Notes: generated from the sequence alone by a model not told the origin. A DNA stretch of 64,000 nt from Macrolepiota albuminosa (GCA_027475525.1 JAMWFC010000117.1:5070183-5134182); one strand, 5' to 3'; numbered from the stretch's first letter, positions 1 to 13,407 are shown. Translations and numbers: made by a program.

Positions 1-1700
1 ATTCTACCTCCACCGGAGCTGATCTCTTCTGACCACTTTCTTCGCTATGCATTGTAGAATTGCATATACTTTTTTTGGACTCAGAAAAAGATATAATCGT
101 CAACCCACTTTGACAAGGGTCTGATGCTATTTGCTCTGAAAATTTGAGTGCCCACATCGCTGAAATGACCGTAGCACCCATACCCTGAACCCAAGCCAAA
201 ACATTCCATCATGTTGATGGTGTAGTTGTCATGCCCACAGAGTCTAACGATGATTCCCAGTCATTGTGAGGGCTTAATAGGAATGGTTCTGTAAGCTTCT
301 CTAATGTCTTGAATAGCAGCTTGCAATCCTGGTGGTAGCCTAGACACAAGGATGTATATGGACTTGAATGTTCACCAAGTGCAGGAAAACTGCGATGAGT
401 CGATGTGGCTGTTGATAGATCAAATGCTGTTCTGAGAAACTTTAGAGTGTGGCAACAAAAAATTTTGAATGAGTTCTGTATTTTCCAGATTTATTGGGTT
501 TTGGGATAATGCTAAGAGGTGACATCTGAAAAGGACCAAGTATATCCTTGACTTGCTTCTTTGAAAACAGCCCCAAGTATCGACCTTTTGCAACTTCTGC
601 ACTGACAATTTTGTCAAATTCACTGGCCAGCGCTTCCACTGACTCTTTGTTGTTGGGCACAAACATATGCATGATTTGAGGAATCCTGGCATCCAGTCCC
701 TCTTGTAAATCCTGCGCAAGATTTGGAAAGAGCTCTGATATCCCTGCTTTCTGCATTTGCTCATTCCATATGCTGCATTTGTAAGGTGATTGAAATTTAA
801 AGAGATTGCGCAAGAGCACATGTTTGAGCTCCATGATCTCTTTTCCCACATCCCAAGCACTTGTGCTTGTGGTTGTGGAAAAAGGTATGGCACCCTTGTG
901 GCTTCTGCCAGTCCGTGCATAGCTCCTTGCCCTTGGGGTTGAGCAGTCTGTTGTTTTGCTCCTCCTGACATATGCGCTCTGCCCATTCCATAGGTCTCTG
1001 GCTAAGCAGTTCCAGATGTTGTGCATGTGTCATCCCAGACATACGGTGCAGGCTGCGCACCTGAGCTTGGTACAATATAAGCACCTTATGCCATCCACTC
1101 CCTCATTATGCATCTTGTGATTTGTGAGGCAAAAGAAAAAGGAGTGCATTGCATCCACCATGTTGTTGGGCCATTTTTCTTGCACAATGTGCTCTAAGAA
1201 ATTGGTCGAAGTGATGCATAGCTGATCCCAAGATAGATCCTTGTCTTGGGTTGCTCTTCCTTTCACTTTAAAATTGACTACCGGTTTCAACGCTAAAACA
1301 TTGTTCTCTTTTGCAAAGGTGAAAATATTGTTAGATGCCACCAATTCATTTTTGGCCACTTTGGCTCTGCCCTCTGGGGTGAAGTAGCTCAATTCAATGT
1401 ACTCCCACTCCCTCAGCTTCTTGATGGCAAAGCATGCAGGTGGATACTCTATCATCTCTGGTACTGGTTTGCTGGCTACTAGATTTGGCCCTCCATCTTC
1501 ACTTGCCGGCAATTGGGCTCTGGAATGTGTGGTTTGTAGAGTGTGCTCCTCATCTTGACTCCTCTGCGGCTCTTCCCTAGCATTTCCTGCATCTCTCACC
1601 TCTGCTTCTCTGTCCTCTTGCTCTGCTTCCCAGACAGCTTTTCTGAGTTCTAGGGCTTCTTTCCAAGAATTCAACAAGATCTCAGTCGCTTATTCATCTG
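1..1700 (-). pseudogene. DIRS-like reverse transcriptase and gag-like region, decayed
   Basis: Relic of a retroelement read right to left. At about 1030-1677 lies an acidic gag-like segment; at about 797-950 a Cys/His cluster (CTDWQKPQGCHTFFHNHKHK, then CLGCGKRDHGAQTC) typical of the zinc-binding region that precedes reverse transcriptase in this group. Next come SPLSIIPKPNKSGKYR (about 480-530), DIREAYRTIPIKPSQ (about 265-310) and WVDDYIFF (about 85-110), the last carrying the catalytic Asp pair. The frame is broken by stops at conserved positions: after PSQ where Trp is usual (TGG to TGA), after YIFF where Arg is usual (CGA to TGA), and a TAG further on. The motif set matches DIRS/tyrosine-recombinase retroelements of agaricomycetes better than Ty3 or Ty1; no recombinase part is in view because the element continues past the left edge. 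Weak similarity in the same direction may reach about 2070. Confidence 0.7.
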
Positions 1701-3449
1701 TCATCCCTGCCCTACTGTGTTTCACTGCTTGCCTAGTGAAGCTAAACTTATCTTTCAAAAAATCTGAGGGGATCTCTGTATATAGATTTACCATGAGAGT
1801 GATCATTGTGGAAAGACAGATGTATCTACAAGCGTTTTCATCTAATACTCAACTGTGTTATTTTACAGAAAGATATTTTGTTTTCTGCAGGAAGACATGA
1901 TGCTGAGCGACAACGAGAACACTGAGGGTGGGAGTTGCAGGGAAAAGGGATTCCTGTGATGACACAGCCACCCTCATTCAAAGACCATGCCCTTTCCAAC
2001 ATTTGTCTATTACAGCAGCCAGGGCAACCATCTGTTCTTGTTCTGCAATTGTCACCATGGATGGTACAATGGCATCTTGCCACCCTCACTTTGACAACTT
2101 TAAGTTTTACAATCATTCATGGTATTCAGACATTGTTCTTAACACTCCTAACCTGTCTCCTCACTTTGACAGCACACCTGTGATGGCAAGTTGATTAGAC
2201 TTTCTCTGTGCATGCTCTGCTGACCTATTTAATGTGCTTGCACATATATTGTCTGATGAAGAAAAAAATACTTCTCTTACTAGCCATTCAGACATATTCT
2301 CCATATTTTGAGATACTATTAATAATGTCCCTGTTTGTTGTGTACTGAAAAATAAGGTACTGAAAGCCTTTTTCAAAGTTATTTTGTCATATTGTGTACT
2401 CAATATATATATGCTTGTGTATGAGGATGAAATGCACTCTCCACAAACCTCAGGGCAAATGATGGATAATAGCCAATCAGTAGGTTCATCCCTATGATCT
2501 ATTTCATTGCTTGAGTTTGGGTTTCAGCTGGGAAGCCCTTTCAACTCACTCCCAAACCTTCTCAGAAAATTCCATAAAAACCTTGTACAACATCTAAATA
2601 ATATAAATGCCAAATTTAGAGGAGAACAATCAAGTGACCATCCTACCCCACCCCAAAGTTTACAGGTCTTTGCATGAAGCTGTATTCTGAACTCACTCAA
2701 GTCAGCAATAAGGGTGTTCAAAACACTATAATCAATCTTACTAGTGTGGCACTACATCTGAGTTGTCTATTCAAGGTAATTTTAATTGATATTAGTTTGA
2801 ATGTCCATTAAAGTTGCCTTAGGGTTACCTCTATTTACCATTCAATATCATGGCAATCAAAAATATCATTGTTGATAAGTATTTTCCTTCCCATCTTTAT
2901 TATAATGCCTGTGCATTATTTTTGTTGTGTATAGCAAAGGAAGGTCTAGCAACCAAGACTAATTGAAATACTTTCATACTGTGCATGGTGGTACCATTGA
3001 CAGTGCCGGTTCATATAGTTGCTTGACTATCATGCACAACTCCCTTTATTTGGCATTGCTTGTATTCCTGCTCATGTTGCTCCTTCCTTGCAAGTATGGT
3101 GCACTAACTGGTAAAGACTTCCTGCTAGAGGTAAATTGATCTGCATTTTATTCTGTTTGAGCATCTCTAATTGCTTTTAAAGCTTTGGAGGCATGATGGT
3201 AGGCTTGAACATCCACATATTGTTGTCAAGGCAGATTGATCATTGTGGAGAGTGTTGCTTTTTGCAGCATAGGGTGGTAACCTGCTAACCAAGCTGTTAT
3301 TTGCTTTGAATACCCTACTAATCAAATCAACAAAGCAGCTCCTGCTTGGATTGACATTGTATCTGTCCCTTCTCCTTCTAAGAAGTGTCTGTGTGATGCT
3401 TTGACTGCTGCATCAACTACTTCAATAAGCAACAAAGCCCAATAAGGAG
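1701..3449. other. No recognisable gene
   Basis: AT-rich and CpG-poor. The first 350 bases may hold the decayed N-terminal end of the neighbouring DIRS-like element (minus strand). I see no conserved domain, RNA gene or clean repeat in the rest. Confidence 0.5.
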
Positions 3450-4420
3450 ATAATGATGCAAGCCAGTTGTTTTGACCCACTCCATTCTCTGTTGCATTGG
3501 ATGACTTACCAAGAGCCTCATTGCTTGACAAGCCTGTTAGGTCACATAGATAGTCCTCATCCAACTGTTGGCAACATGCCTCATGGTTATGAGCAGTCTC
3601 ACAATATTCAATTGTCCATGTGTTCTAGCCTGGTTCCTGTTGATGCCAGTATCAATAATTTCAGTGTAGTGTGCCAACCCACATCTTCCCTGGCTCCAGA
3701 TACTTCATCTACAAGACCTAAAAATTTTGACAACTTGCCCGCTTCTCCAAGTAGCATTATTGCCTTAGAGGACCTTATAGATGTATCACCTGACATCTCA
3801 AATAACAATGCTGAGGATTCTGTCTTGACCTGTCTCCTTTTACAGATGCACTCATCCATGTCCATGCATTGGAGGATCCCACAGGACCCAAAAACATCCA
3901 CCAGTTAACCAATGTACCTTCTTCTCCAAATAGTGTCTGTGCTTTAGAGGATGCCATGGATGTGTTGCCTATTATTTCAAATCATGACATTGGAGATTCT
4001 CCTGAACTAGACCCTATGGACATGGCACCCAACATTTTGAATTGTGATGTTAAGGATTCCTCTGCAGGTGTCTATAAGGAAAATCATACTAATTCCAATA
4101 CAGCGCTGGCTACTAGGGCATCTCTTCCCAGTACAAAATAACGCTCATAGTTACCAGTATTGGTTCATTAACTTTAGACAATGCCAGGTTTCTTGCAATT
4201 GAAAGAAATGACTTTGCTCATATTGCTAAACACATAGCAAGTCTTGATGGAGAATTACTTAAAAGTATGGCTGATCATATGGCCAAAGGCAAGATTATTA
4301 AGCCCACAAACTAGAAGGAACTAAATGCTTTTATTGAAGATGTTGATGCTGTATTGGGCCAGATTGTTGGGTCTCCAATAACAAAAAAGCATATGAGAAA
4401 CAAGATGTAGTCCTTAGTGA
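3450..4420 (+). pseudogene. Helitron N-terminal region, decayed
   Basis: At about 4165-4400 the plus strand reads GSLTLDNARFLAIERNDF, then AHIAKHIASLDGELLKSMAD, ...KGKIIKPTN*, and KKHMRNKM*SLV. This resembles the stretch just before the Helitron_like_N (Rep) domain in agaricomycete Helitrons, where the usual text is '...RNEIWSL'. A TAG sits where Trp is expected. Upstream (about 3690-4030) two diverged copies of a roughly 40-residue unit are visible (PKNFDNLPASPSSIIALEDL and PKNIHQLTNVPSSPNSVCAL), in different frames. The relic stops before the HUH motif, so it is a truncated piece unrelated to the Helitron at the right edge of the window. Confidence 0.5.
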
Positions 4421-4552
4421 TGATACAATGCTGTACCAGCAGTCAGGGACACAACATGCACCAGAAGTCAAAATAAACATTTAATCATAAGGCTGAAAAC
4501 TGTAAGCCTCCTAGTAGCAGTCTCAACAAATTATATCTCCAAAAACACCCCA

Positions 4553-4706
4553 ATAAATACACAGACAGTACAGAATAAAGGGCAGGGACCAGCTCAAGCT
4601 ATCAACTCAACAATAGTCCAACCACTGTTATAAATACACAGACAGTACAGAATAAAGGGCAGGGACCAGCTCAAGCTATCAACTCAACAATAGTCCAACC
4701 ACTGTT
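4553..4706. repeat. Exact 77-bp tandem duplication (probable assembly artefact)
   Basis: The 77 bases 4553-4629 are repeated without change at 4630-4706. Four more exact duplications in the window have the same 77-bp period and length, which suggests unmerged k-mer overlap rather than biology. The flanking sequence is CpG-poor and has no gene. Confidence 0.9.
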
Positions 4707-5051
4707 ATGGGAGGAGAAGCATGGGAGCTGGCAGAGGTGACAAAATGGGATCAAATTGTGATGATCTAGATCAAGATCTGATCTGACAATGCCCAATTTG
4801 ATATGACTGAAAGGGGAAAGGGAAAGAAGCATGGAGGGATGTCAAAAGAGATGAATAGAATGGTGGCACATGCATTGAATGGAGGAAGGGAGGGATGAAT
4901 GGAATGGTGGCACTGAAACATGCATCACCAAAATGGAAAATGGAACAACAAATTAGGTCAGGAATGCTGGGAGGTCAAGAGCAAAAAGTCATGTGATCTG
5001 GTGGTCTGTGCACTGGAAAATTATCCAAGTAGAGTAGAGAATAACCAGGCA

Positions 5052-5215
5052 ATTGATAGGCAAAGGCTCAGTGGTTCCCAGGGAGTGAATCACCTAGGTT
5101 AGAGTTTATTGAACACCTTTTATTGGAAGTCTATTGATAGACAAAGACTTGGTGGTTCCCAGGGAGTGAACTACTTGAGCTGGAGTTTATTGAGAACCTT
5201 CTTCTGCCAATCAGG
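5052..5215. repeat. Imperfect 81-bp tandem repeat
   Basis: Two diverged copies start at 5052 (attgataggcaaaggctcag) and 5133 (attgatagacaaagacttgg); both contain gtggttcccagggagtga and end in tggagtttattga-like text. The period is 81 bases (27 codons), so an old coding repeat is possible, but I recognise no protein family. Confidence 0.6.
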
Positions 5216-5398
5216 ATATTTGATATTCTGTAAAGCACCCAATACATCAAGTTTTTATCATCAAGCACCGGTGTGGATTAGAGGTCACTTTCTAAGACTT
5301 CAAGAAAGCCCTAGAACAATCAGTACTACTTGCAACCAAGTACTACAATGGTGGCTATGTCTTAATAGCAGTAATAGAAGTAGAAGCTTGATGCCATC

Positions 5399-5746
5399 TG
5401 TTAAAATGTGACATCTAGTCAGTGCTATGCAGTATAACTTATTTTATATTTTGTTTTCTTTGTTTTTACTTATATTTATTCGTTATGTTGCGCCACCATG
5501 GTGCAACACTTGTTTACTATTCTTTATTAAAAATTTATTTACAGACTATAAAACCTTACATACACAAAAGTGCCCCTCAGCTGTTTCACGGACTTCATCA
5601 TGACTGAGGGGTATGTCGCTACACTACTTTATATTATACAATACTTACATATCCCTGTAGACATCTACTTATACTTGTCTACAGGTAATAAAGCTGTTTC
5701 ACGGACTTTGTTGTGACTGAGGAACATCTACTTATACTTGTCTACA
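5399..5746 (+). repeat. 5' LTR of copia copy 1
   Basis: 348 bp, starts TGTTAAAATG and ends TTGTCTACA. Contains CCCCTCAG (5573-5580) pairing with CTGAGGGG (5604-5611), and a second half-copy of the same block (gctgtttcacggactt...gactgagg) about 110 bp further on. A TATA-like tract (actataaaacc) lies just upstream of the stem. Confidence 0.93.
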
Positions 5747-5760
5747 GGTTATGGGCCCCG
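5747..5760 (+). promoter_or_regulatory. Primer-binding site, probable half-tRNA (initiator Met)
   Basis: ggttatgggccccg directly follows the 5' LTR. It is complementary to the anticodon arm of initiator tRNA-Met (anticodon CAU inside ...CCCATAACC), the internal half-tRNA primer known for many copia elements. The second copia element here (26474) starts its internal region with the same ggttatgggc. Confidence 0.75.
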
Positions 5761-5826
5761 TGTTCTCGCTTGATCTTGCGCGGAAATTTTTTTCTTGTAC
5801 GGCTCACACATGCAACTGACACCAAA

Positions 5827-8800
5827 ATGTCCCAAAACTTTACATCCAACGGTCCCCTGATATTTCTGGAGGAACTTCACTTTGACGGAACAAATTTTGT
5901 ACAATTCAAGAGCAGGATGCTGATTGCAGCCTGTGCACGAGGAGCAAAGGGATATCTCGATGGTAGCATCCCCAAGCCAACCACTACAACACCCACGCCT
6001 AAAAGCACAACACAAAAGGATGAAGAGGAAGTAAAGCTGGCCCTCGACATCAACAACACAACCAAAGCAAGTTCAGTCAAACCTACTCAATGGAACTCGT
6101 GTACACCCTCTTTTGAGGAATGGGATGTCTGTGATGCGTGGAGTCTTGCACTTATCATTTACAATTGCAAAAACCCTGTAGGACTCGGTATCAAGATGGA
6201 CGGATCTGCAGCTGACGCGTGGGAGTCATTGACAAAGTCATATGGTGCGATGTCAGAGTTGGCAGCCATGGGAGCAGAAAATGCGCTCTGAGGAACACGA
6301 TTCGCAGATGGAGGAGATCTCATAGCCCATATCTCCGACTTACACACAAAATGGTTGGACGCCACTGAGAAGGGAGCAAGCATCTCCGATGCCACATTCA
6401 GATCTATTGTTATGATGTCATTACCAGAGTCCTGGAACATTGTCGTAGCTAGTCTATACTCTACCAAAACGTCGGCTGAATTAATCTCAGGATTGTTAAT
6501 TCATTGGGAGCGCCTGAGGATGCAGAAACCGACGACCCCGTCTGTTACCGCCTTACAAGCCACAATGACTCAAAAGCCTAAATTGACGTGCACAAACCCA
6601 AACTGTAAAAGGACAGGGCACATGATAGAAAGGTGCTACTGGAAGGGTGGTGAAAAGGAAGGACAGTTCCCGCCAACTTTCAGGAACCGGGACCAAGCAC
6701 TAGCCTCACTCACTGCAAAAACCCCGCCTACAGCCAACCTTGTGAATATATCAACCTCAGAAACCCAGACTACATACGCCTTAGCCACCATACCGAATAA
6801 CATGTCTACAATCCTGACCTTTGCAGACTCTGGAGCGAGCGACCACTGTTTTGTGGACCGGTCCATGTTCTCAGAATACACGGAACTTGCAGTACCAAGG
6901 GAGGGTAGAGCGGCGTCTAAGGACTCAGTATTTCACATTGTAGGCCAAGGCACTGTCAGAAAAACAGTTACCACAAATGGAAGGACAGCTGAGCTAGTAT
7001 TCCAAAATGCACTGCATACACCAGATCTTGCCGCAAACCTCATCTCCATTGGCAAATTTGATCGTGCAGGTTTCTTGGTCATTTTTGAAAAGGGCATGGT
7101 GGTATTCAAGGATGCCAAAGGGCAAGAGATCTTGACTGGGAGAGGCTCGAGTGGGATGTATCATCTCGACATGCTGGATGAAATGAGTGCACCTCAGGCA
7201 ATGATTGTGACCTCAGTGAACCGACCAGTGGATATCAACATATGGCATCGTTGTTTTGGTCATGCAGGAGCAGATTCAATTTGAACGCTGGCCAGGAAGG
7301 ATTTGGTAGATGGACTGAAGATAAAAGGGGACTTAGAGGTTAAAGGCTTGTGTGAAGATTGTATCTACGGCAAACATACCTCAAGACCCTACAGTGGCAA
7401 GCGCGAAACCGAGAGCAAACCAAAGGAATGCATGTACATAGACCTGTGGGGTCCAGCATCGACAAAGTCACTGGGTGGAGCAGTGTATATGATGCTGCTT
7501 GCAGACGGATGTACTGCAAGACTCACGGGTTATTTTCTTACATGCAAGGATGCCGTTACCACTCTGACCGCCTTCACCAACTACCATGCTGAGTCTGAAC
7601 GCCAGACTGGATACAAATTGCAAAATGTTTGTATGGACGCCGGTCGTGAATGGATGAACGAATGATGGGAAGACTACTGTAGGATGCAGGGTATTGTCCT
7701 GAGACCTGTTGTACCATACGCACACTCCCAGAATGGGTTCATTGAGAGGGCTATCTGGACTATCATTGAGGGGGTCAGATGCATGCTTGCAGAGAGTGGT
7801 TTGTCTAAAGAGCTCTGGGCAGAGGCTGCTGCTACCCAGATTCATACGCGAAACCGTTTACTGTCTGTGCGACACAAGGGAGTGCCTGAGGAAAAGTGGT
7901 CTGGGAAAAGGCAAAACGTGGTGTACTTGAGACCTTTTGGGTGCATTGTATTTGCAAAGGTACTGAAGGAACTCATAAAGTCCAAGCTCGAGCCAAAATT
8001 GGTCAAGTGCGTGCTGGTCGGATATGCTGGCATGGGAGGGTATCGTCTGTTTGATAAGACATCTTGAAACATTATGACAGCCCGTGACATCATCTTTGAC
8101 AAGGGGTCAGGGCACCGAACGTATGTCATGGACGATGAGATGGATGACTTACTTTCCACACACAAGACACATGATATGCCCAGTGCACAAACACCAGGCA
8201 TCCTTACACCGTGACAACCCATAGCACCACGAGTGAATGGAGTTGTGCCACTCCATGAGCCACAGGTCCCAGCCACTGATCCAGCTGATGTGACTGCCGA
8301 CATCCCTGACATCAGCCCTGACAGCAACCAACCCCTGGAAACGGCACAGGTACTGGCCAGTATTGTAACGCCACCTGCACCAAGATGCTCGATGAGGTTA
8401 TAGGGGAAGGAACCACAGGTGTTGGCGGCTAGGGATGCGTATGCATACTTAGCTTTGCTGATGAACACCACTGCTGACAATGACCACCACGTACCAGCAA
8501 CATATGCCGAGGCCATGAGCCACCCAGATCTCTGGAAACCACCCATAGAGGATGAGCTATGCACCATGGAGGACAGGAAGGTCTGGCGCTTGATCCCAGA
8601 AGATGAAGTACCAGTGGGCAAAAGGACTATTGGATGCCGTTGGGTATTTGCCAATAAATACAATGTGGAGGGACAAATAGTACATCGGAAAGCAAGGTTA
8701 GTGGCAAAAGGTTACTCTCAGGTGCTGGGAGAGGACTATGATGAAACATACACAGCCGTTGTACATCTGGAATCCCTTCGAATCACGATTGCTGTCGCCG

Positions 8801-10053
8801 CAATGTGTGGGCTGGAGATCTGGCAAGTCAATTTTGTGTCAGCGTACCTTAACAGTGTCCCAGAGTTTCAGGTCTACATGGACGTGCCACCTGGTCTATC
8901 AGGAGGGGAGGGGAAGAAGGTAGTCCTCTTGAAGACACTGTACGGTCTGATGCAAGGGGGACAAGACTGGTTCTGGACCCTGGACAAAGCCTATAAGGAC
9001 TTGGGATACTACACATCTAGAGCTGACCCATGCATTCGAGTGAAGAATGCAAATGGAGAGCACACAATCACGAACACTTTTAACGATGACGTCTTCAGTA
9101 CATCCACTACCAAGGAAGGAGCAAAACAAGCGAAAGAACAGCTAGCAAACATATACGAGATCAAAGACTTGAAAGACCCAGCGTTTATACTTGGCATGGC
9201 GATTGAGCACGATACTACGATGGGCAAGATATTGTTGTCCCAAAAGGCATACTTGACATGCGTGCTAGAGCGTTTCGGCATGAGTAATTGTAATCCACAC
9301 TCTACCCCATTACCTACAGGTATTCAACTCACCGAAGAGATGTGCCCAAAGACAGAAGATGACAAGAGGTATATGGCAGATAATCCATACAGAGAAGCCC
9401 TTGGCTCACTGATGTGGGCTCAAGTGGCCACACACCCAGATCTATCTTTTGCAGTCGGACTCCTTGCTTGCTTCCAATCGAACCCCAGCCCCTCGCACTG
9501 GAAGGCGTTGCTCCATGTGCTTGGGTATGTGAAGGGGACGTTGGGATACAAGCTCACTTACTCTAGGCACCCGGACCGGGACATCAAACCGAGTGGATAC
9601 ATTGATTTGGACTACGGAGGGGATCTAGACACCAGGCGATCGACCGCAGAATATGTATTCATGATAGCTGGGGGAGCCATGTTGAGGAGCTCAAAGTGTC
9701 AACCCACTGTGGCGCTTAGCACTACTGAGGTGGAGTATATGGCTCTCACTCGCAGTGCACAGCAAGCCCTCTGGATGTTCAATTTCTTATCCGAAGTAGA
9801 CCTGCCGCAACACTTCCCCGCTATCATTTGCGCAGACAACCAATCGTCTATCAATCTTGCAGGGTCAACGAAGGGCCATGCACATGCGAAGCACATCAAT
9901 ATATGACATCACTATATCCGAGAACGTCTATGTGAAGGACAAATCGAGATCATACCTATACCATCCTCCGAAAATATTGCCGACCTCTTTACCAAACCCC
10001 TTGTGCGTGCTAGTCACGAATACTTGGTGAAACTCATGGGCCTTGGAATCTAG
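5827..10053 (+). pseudogene. Copia gag-pol polyprotein, in frame with 7 nonsense codons
   Basis: From ATG 5827 to TAG 10051 one frame of 1409 codons is preserved with no frameshift. Order: gag; CCHC zinc knuckle CTNPNCKRTGHMIERC (residues about 255-270); protease FADSGASDHC (Asp about 334); integrase with an HHCC-type region (WHRCFGHAG ... CEDCIYGKH), catalytic candidates in YIDLWGP and VCMDAGREW and Glu in NGFIERAIW; reverse transcriptase; RNase H (SGYIDLDYGGDLDTRRS, STTEVEYMAL, CADNQSSI). The RT catalytic box is FNDD (about 1085-1088) instead of the usual YVDD/YTDD. Internal stops: TGA at 6289, 7282, 7663, 8065, 8212 and 9904, TAG at 8401. The last breaks the conserved HINIRHHYIRE motif exactly at its Arg, so CGA to TGA is the natural reading. 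A later start is unlikely because ATG 5827 opens the gag domain. Confidence 0.9.
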
Positions 10054-10076
10054 CGCAACCAAGACGTCAGGGGGAG

Positions 10077-10423
10077 TGTTAAAATGTGACGTCTAGTCAG
10101 CGCTATGTGGTATAACTTATTTTATATTTTGTTTTCTTTGTTTTTACTTATATTTATTTGTTATGTTGTGCCACCATGGCGCAACACTTGTTTACTATTC
10201 TTTATTAAAATTTATTTACAGACTATAAAACCTTATGTACACAAAAGTGCCCCTCAGCTGTTTCACGGACTTTGTCGTGACTGAGGGGTATGTCGCTATG
10301 CTACTTTATATTATACAATACTTACATATCCCCATAGACATCTACTCATACTTGTCTACAGGTAATAAAGCTGTTTCACGGACTTCGTCATGACTGAGGG
10401 ACATCTACTTATACTTGTCTACA
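10077..10423 (+). repeat. 3' LTR of copia copy 1
   Basis: 347 bp, same termini as the 5' LTR (TGTTAAAATG ... TTGTCTACA), preceded by the purine tract agggggag. It carries the same CCCCTCAG/CTGAGGGG stem (from about 10251). Followed by the target duplication ccatc. Confidence 0.93.
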
Positions 10424-13407
10424 CCATCATAACAAAAGGATAGATAAGAATAAAAAATTTCAACCATCCCTCCTTCTTTGACCATGTCATGCCACTCTAC
10501 TCCTAACTATTTGCCTATGCCACCCCTGCCTGGTGATAACTCAACTGCTTCATGGCTACACTACAAGGAGTGCTGAGAAATATATGAGCACTGTCTGGAT
10601 GAGCAGTGGATAGCAGACCTTTTCCAGCAGCATAAGTAGTTTCCCAGCATGTCTGTGTACTTACCCAGCATGCTCACCCAAAGATGGCAGGCCGATTTAT
10701 GGGGTCAAGTTCATTGACACTGACATCTGACCCATTGGCACTGGGGAGGAGCACGCAGACAGCCAGCCCAAGCAGCTCAGTCCAATCAGCACCTGCTGCG
10801 AGCTTGTCAACGCATACTGAACAGCCTGTTCTCAGTCCCAGCAGCGAAGCAGATCCCTCAAGCTGAGGTGACATCAGAGCAATTTGCCACAGCCCAAAAT
10901 CAGCACCATGGCCCATCCACCCTCAAGTAGTGTCAGAACAAGGGTCCTGTGAGTGTTCTCCTGGCACAGTTGCACGTCCTAACCATCACCAGTGCTTGTT
11001 ATGCTCATATTGAGGTGAACCATGTGAGTTTGAGATGCCAGTTACAAAATCTTGCAGAGATAACTCCGTTTGTGTTTTCTGTCAAGCCCAGCATAAGCAA
11101 TGCTCCATGGCTCAGACATGGAGGGCATCTTGCATGAGCAAAGAACAGGGGTAGGACATGACCTGGGTGCTGAGCCAGTTGGCTAGTGCATCCAGATTGA
11201 GGGCTGAGGAGTCAGATGGGGCACTCGCTGGGAGTTCATTGAGAGGAAGGAAGACAAAGGTGTCAACTACATGGCAAGATAAGGGGAAGTGCAGAGCTTC
11301 ACCTGCATCGATGGAGGAAGTGCTGATGACTCAGCATAATAAAGGAAAGCGCCGAGCATTACTGGAGCCGTACTTCAGGAAGGCAACAAATTCAGGTTTG
11401 ATATTATTTAATTGTGTGCATGGACAAGCAAATATAAAGTCATTAAGTGTGGGTCATGTGCCCAGGTTAAAGGGCATGGAGTCAAGTGGAGTGTGGTCTG
11501 AGGGTTCATTGAAGGCTGTGGGGTCAGTTGAGGCACAGGCTGAGGGTTTCTCGCAAGGAGGAAGGGTGGAAGCGTCATCTCCACAATAGGACAAGGGGAA
11601 GTGTGAGCTTTGACTGAGTCAGTAGAGATAGTAGGGTACAAGTGTGCATGGAGGTCTCCAAGCTTGGACATATCAGATATCCATGAAATTCCCCAGATAC
11701 CTGCCCAATCGATATCCATGAAATTCCCCAGATACCTGCCCAATTATCTATTGATGAGGAAATGCGCCAGTATTTGCAGGAGGCCCTGGCAAATGAGCAC
11801 CAGATAACCTTACAGTTGCACCACATGCAAGAGGATCTTTAGCAGGAACGATGCACTTGGGAGGCCATGCGGGAAGAGCAGAATATGGCAATTTGTGACA
11901 GGGACAGAGCATTTGGAGACAGGGATGCCACTTTAGTGGCATGCATGGCTATCAAAGACGAGTTGGCTGGTTTTCAGGCACAAGTGGAGCATATCAAGAA
12001 TTGAGGGTCAGACAATGCGGCACCTGGGGCATTGGAGATAGAGGAGGTATGGCAGGTGATACGGCAAGTGGAGGCAGCACAGCCACAGATTTTACAGAGG
12101 AGGAACTGGCTGTCGAACACATTGGTGTTGTCCCATGAAGATGTTATGTGTAAGTAACCCTATGTCCCATACTATATACCTGATACATCTTCAAATTCAG
12201 GAGGGGTGCACAAGTACTGACTGTTGTTGGATGGGAGTTCCTTGGCACTCACCCTCATCCAGCAAGGGCTGCTCCAGCATATCCCATCAGAGATTATACA
12301 AGAAATCAATCAGTTGGGAGGTCTGTTAGCAGCATACCAACACAGGAATGCAATGACACTAGGAACTTGGATGGAAGTAGCAGTGGATGCTGGCCAGCCC
12401 ATGCCAATGCAGGATGAAATAATCACAACAATGGTATTGACTTTAGAAGAAGAAATGATGACAGCGGAGGCAGGTAAAGCAGCAGTGATGGCAGCAATGA
12501 TGGGCAAAACAGCAGTGGCAACAGCGGTGACAGGTGAAGCAGCAGCGGCAGCAACTACAATTGTGGAAGAGACAGAGGAGGGACATGAGGTTGGGAGAAG
12601 GCCTCTATCATAATTTCTTGCTCACACACCTAAATTTTGTACATTATATATGTTGTACTATATATGGTTGAATTTTGTATATAGTGTACTACAATAGACT
12701 ATACATCAGGACATTGTGATACCAATAATGTTTCATTGCAGACGTTATAAGTGATCAGATGACTTGGACATGCTAATAATCAATTGTATTTAACAATCAT
12801 TATATAAGCCTATGTTATCACAATCAGAAACTTGAATTATTAAACAGTGTAGAGGAATAACAAATTGTGATACTATGCTACCGATTAAGGTGTTTTGATA
12901 ATCCTTTTACCTATTGGCAATAAAGCTCAGTTAGCTGAACATTGACAATCCAGTTTGGCATAAAGACATTATATATAAAAATATGAATAGTTGACTAGTA
13001 GTAAGTATTAATGTAATTATTAGCTATACCAATACCAATGAGAATTGCAAATAAGGCTCCAATGACAGAGGACACTGAGCTATAGTCATATGTGAAAAAA
13101 CCCTGCATAAACCCAGCAGCATGTGTTTAGTCTTGATGTCCAGCTACAGGTATAGAATGGATAGATAGCTATTCTACTAACTACAATAAAAAGAACTAGA
13201 AATAGAATGCTTAGTATGAGGTTGAAATGCTGAAGTCTATAACATCATTATTTGAGCATCCCAGGAGCACTCTGGATTATGGCTTGTCAACATACAATGA
13301 CTGCTTAAACAGCAAATGTCTTGCTGGGAAGGGTGATAGCATGCTGAGTCATCTCTGCCATCATACTTAGAGGGAGAAGCACCATGAAGGGGCACACAAG
13401 AGAGCAG
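10424..13407 (+). other. Unclassified decayed region with coiled-coil fragment
   Basis: CpG-poor sequence without an intact gene. Around 11750-12000 the plus strand reads charged, heptad-like text (EEMRQYLQEALANEHQITLQ, CTWEAMREEQNMAICDRDRA) broken by a stop, suggesting the coiled-coil part of an old element protein. Bases about 12470-12555 are low-complexity GCA/CAG-rich. Bases 12610-13400 are AT-rich with nothing I recognise. Confidence 0.4.
11676..11745. repeat. 35-bp tandem duplication
   Basis: Two copies of gatatccatgaaattcccca plus 15 further bases, starting at 11676 and 11711. Unlike the 77-bp duplications it has a different period. Confidence 0.85.

Larger units (their letters stand above)
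5399..10423 (+). mobile_element. Full-length Ty1/copia element, copy 1
   Basis: A 5,025-bp element bounded by two TG...CA long terminal repeats and flanked by the 5-bp target duplication ccatc (5394-5398 and 10424-10428). It has a primer-binding site at 5747, one polyprotein frame in Pseudoviridae order (gag, protease, integrase, reverse transcriptase, RNase H) and a purine tract (agggggag, ending 10076) before the 3' LTR. The LTRs differ mainly by transitions, several at CpG. Nonsense codons in the polyprotein make it non-autonomous now. Confidence 0.93.

Noticed and set aside
5827..10053. TGA as a recoded (sense) codon in the elements
   Set aside because: The two HsbA-like genes end in TGA, other elements end in TAA or TAG, and the in-frame TGAs coincide with CpG-derived CGA positions. 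Decay explains them better.
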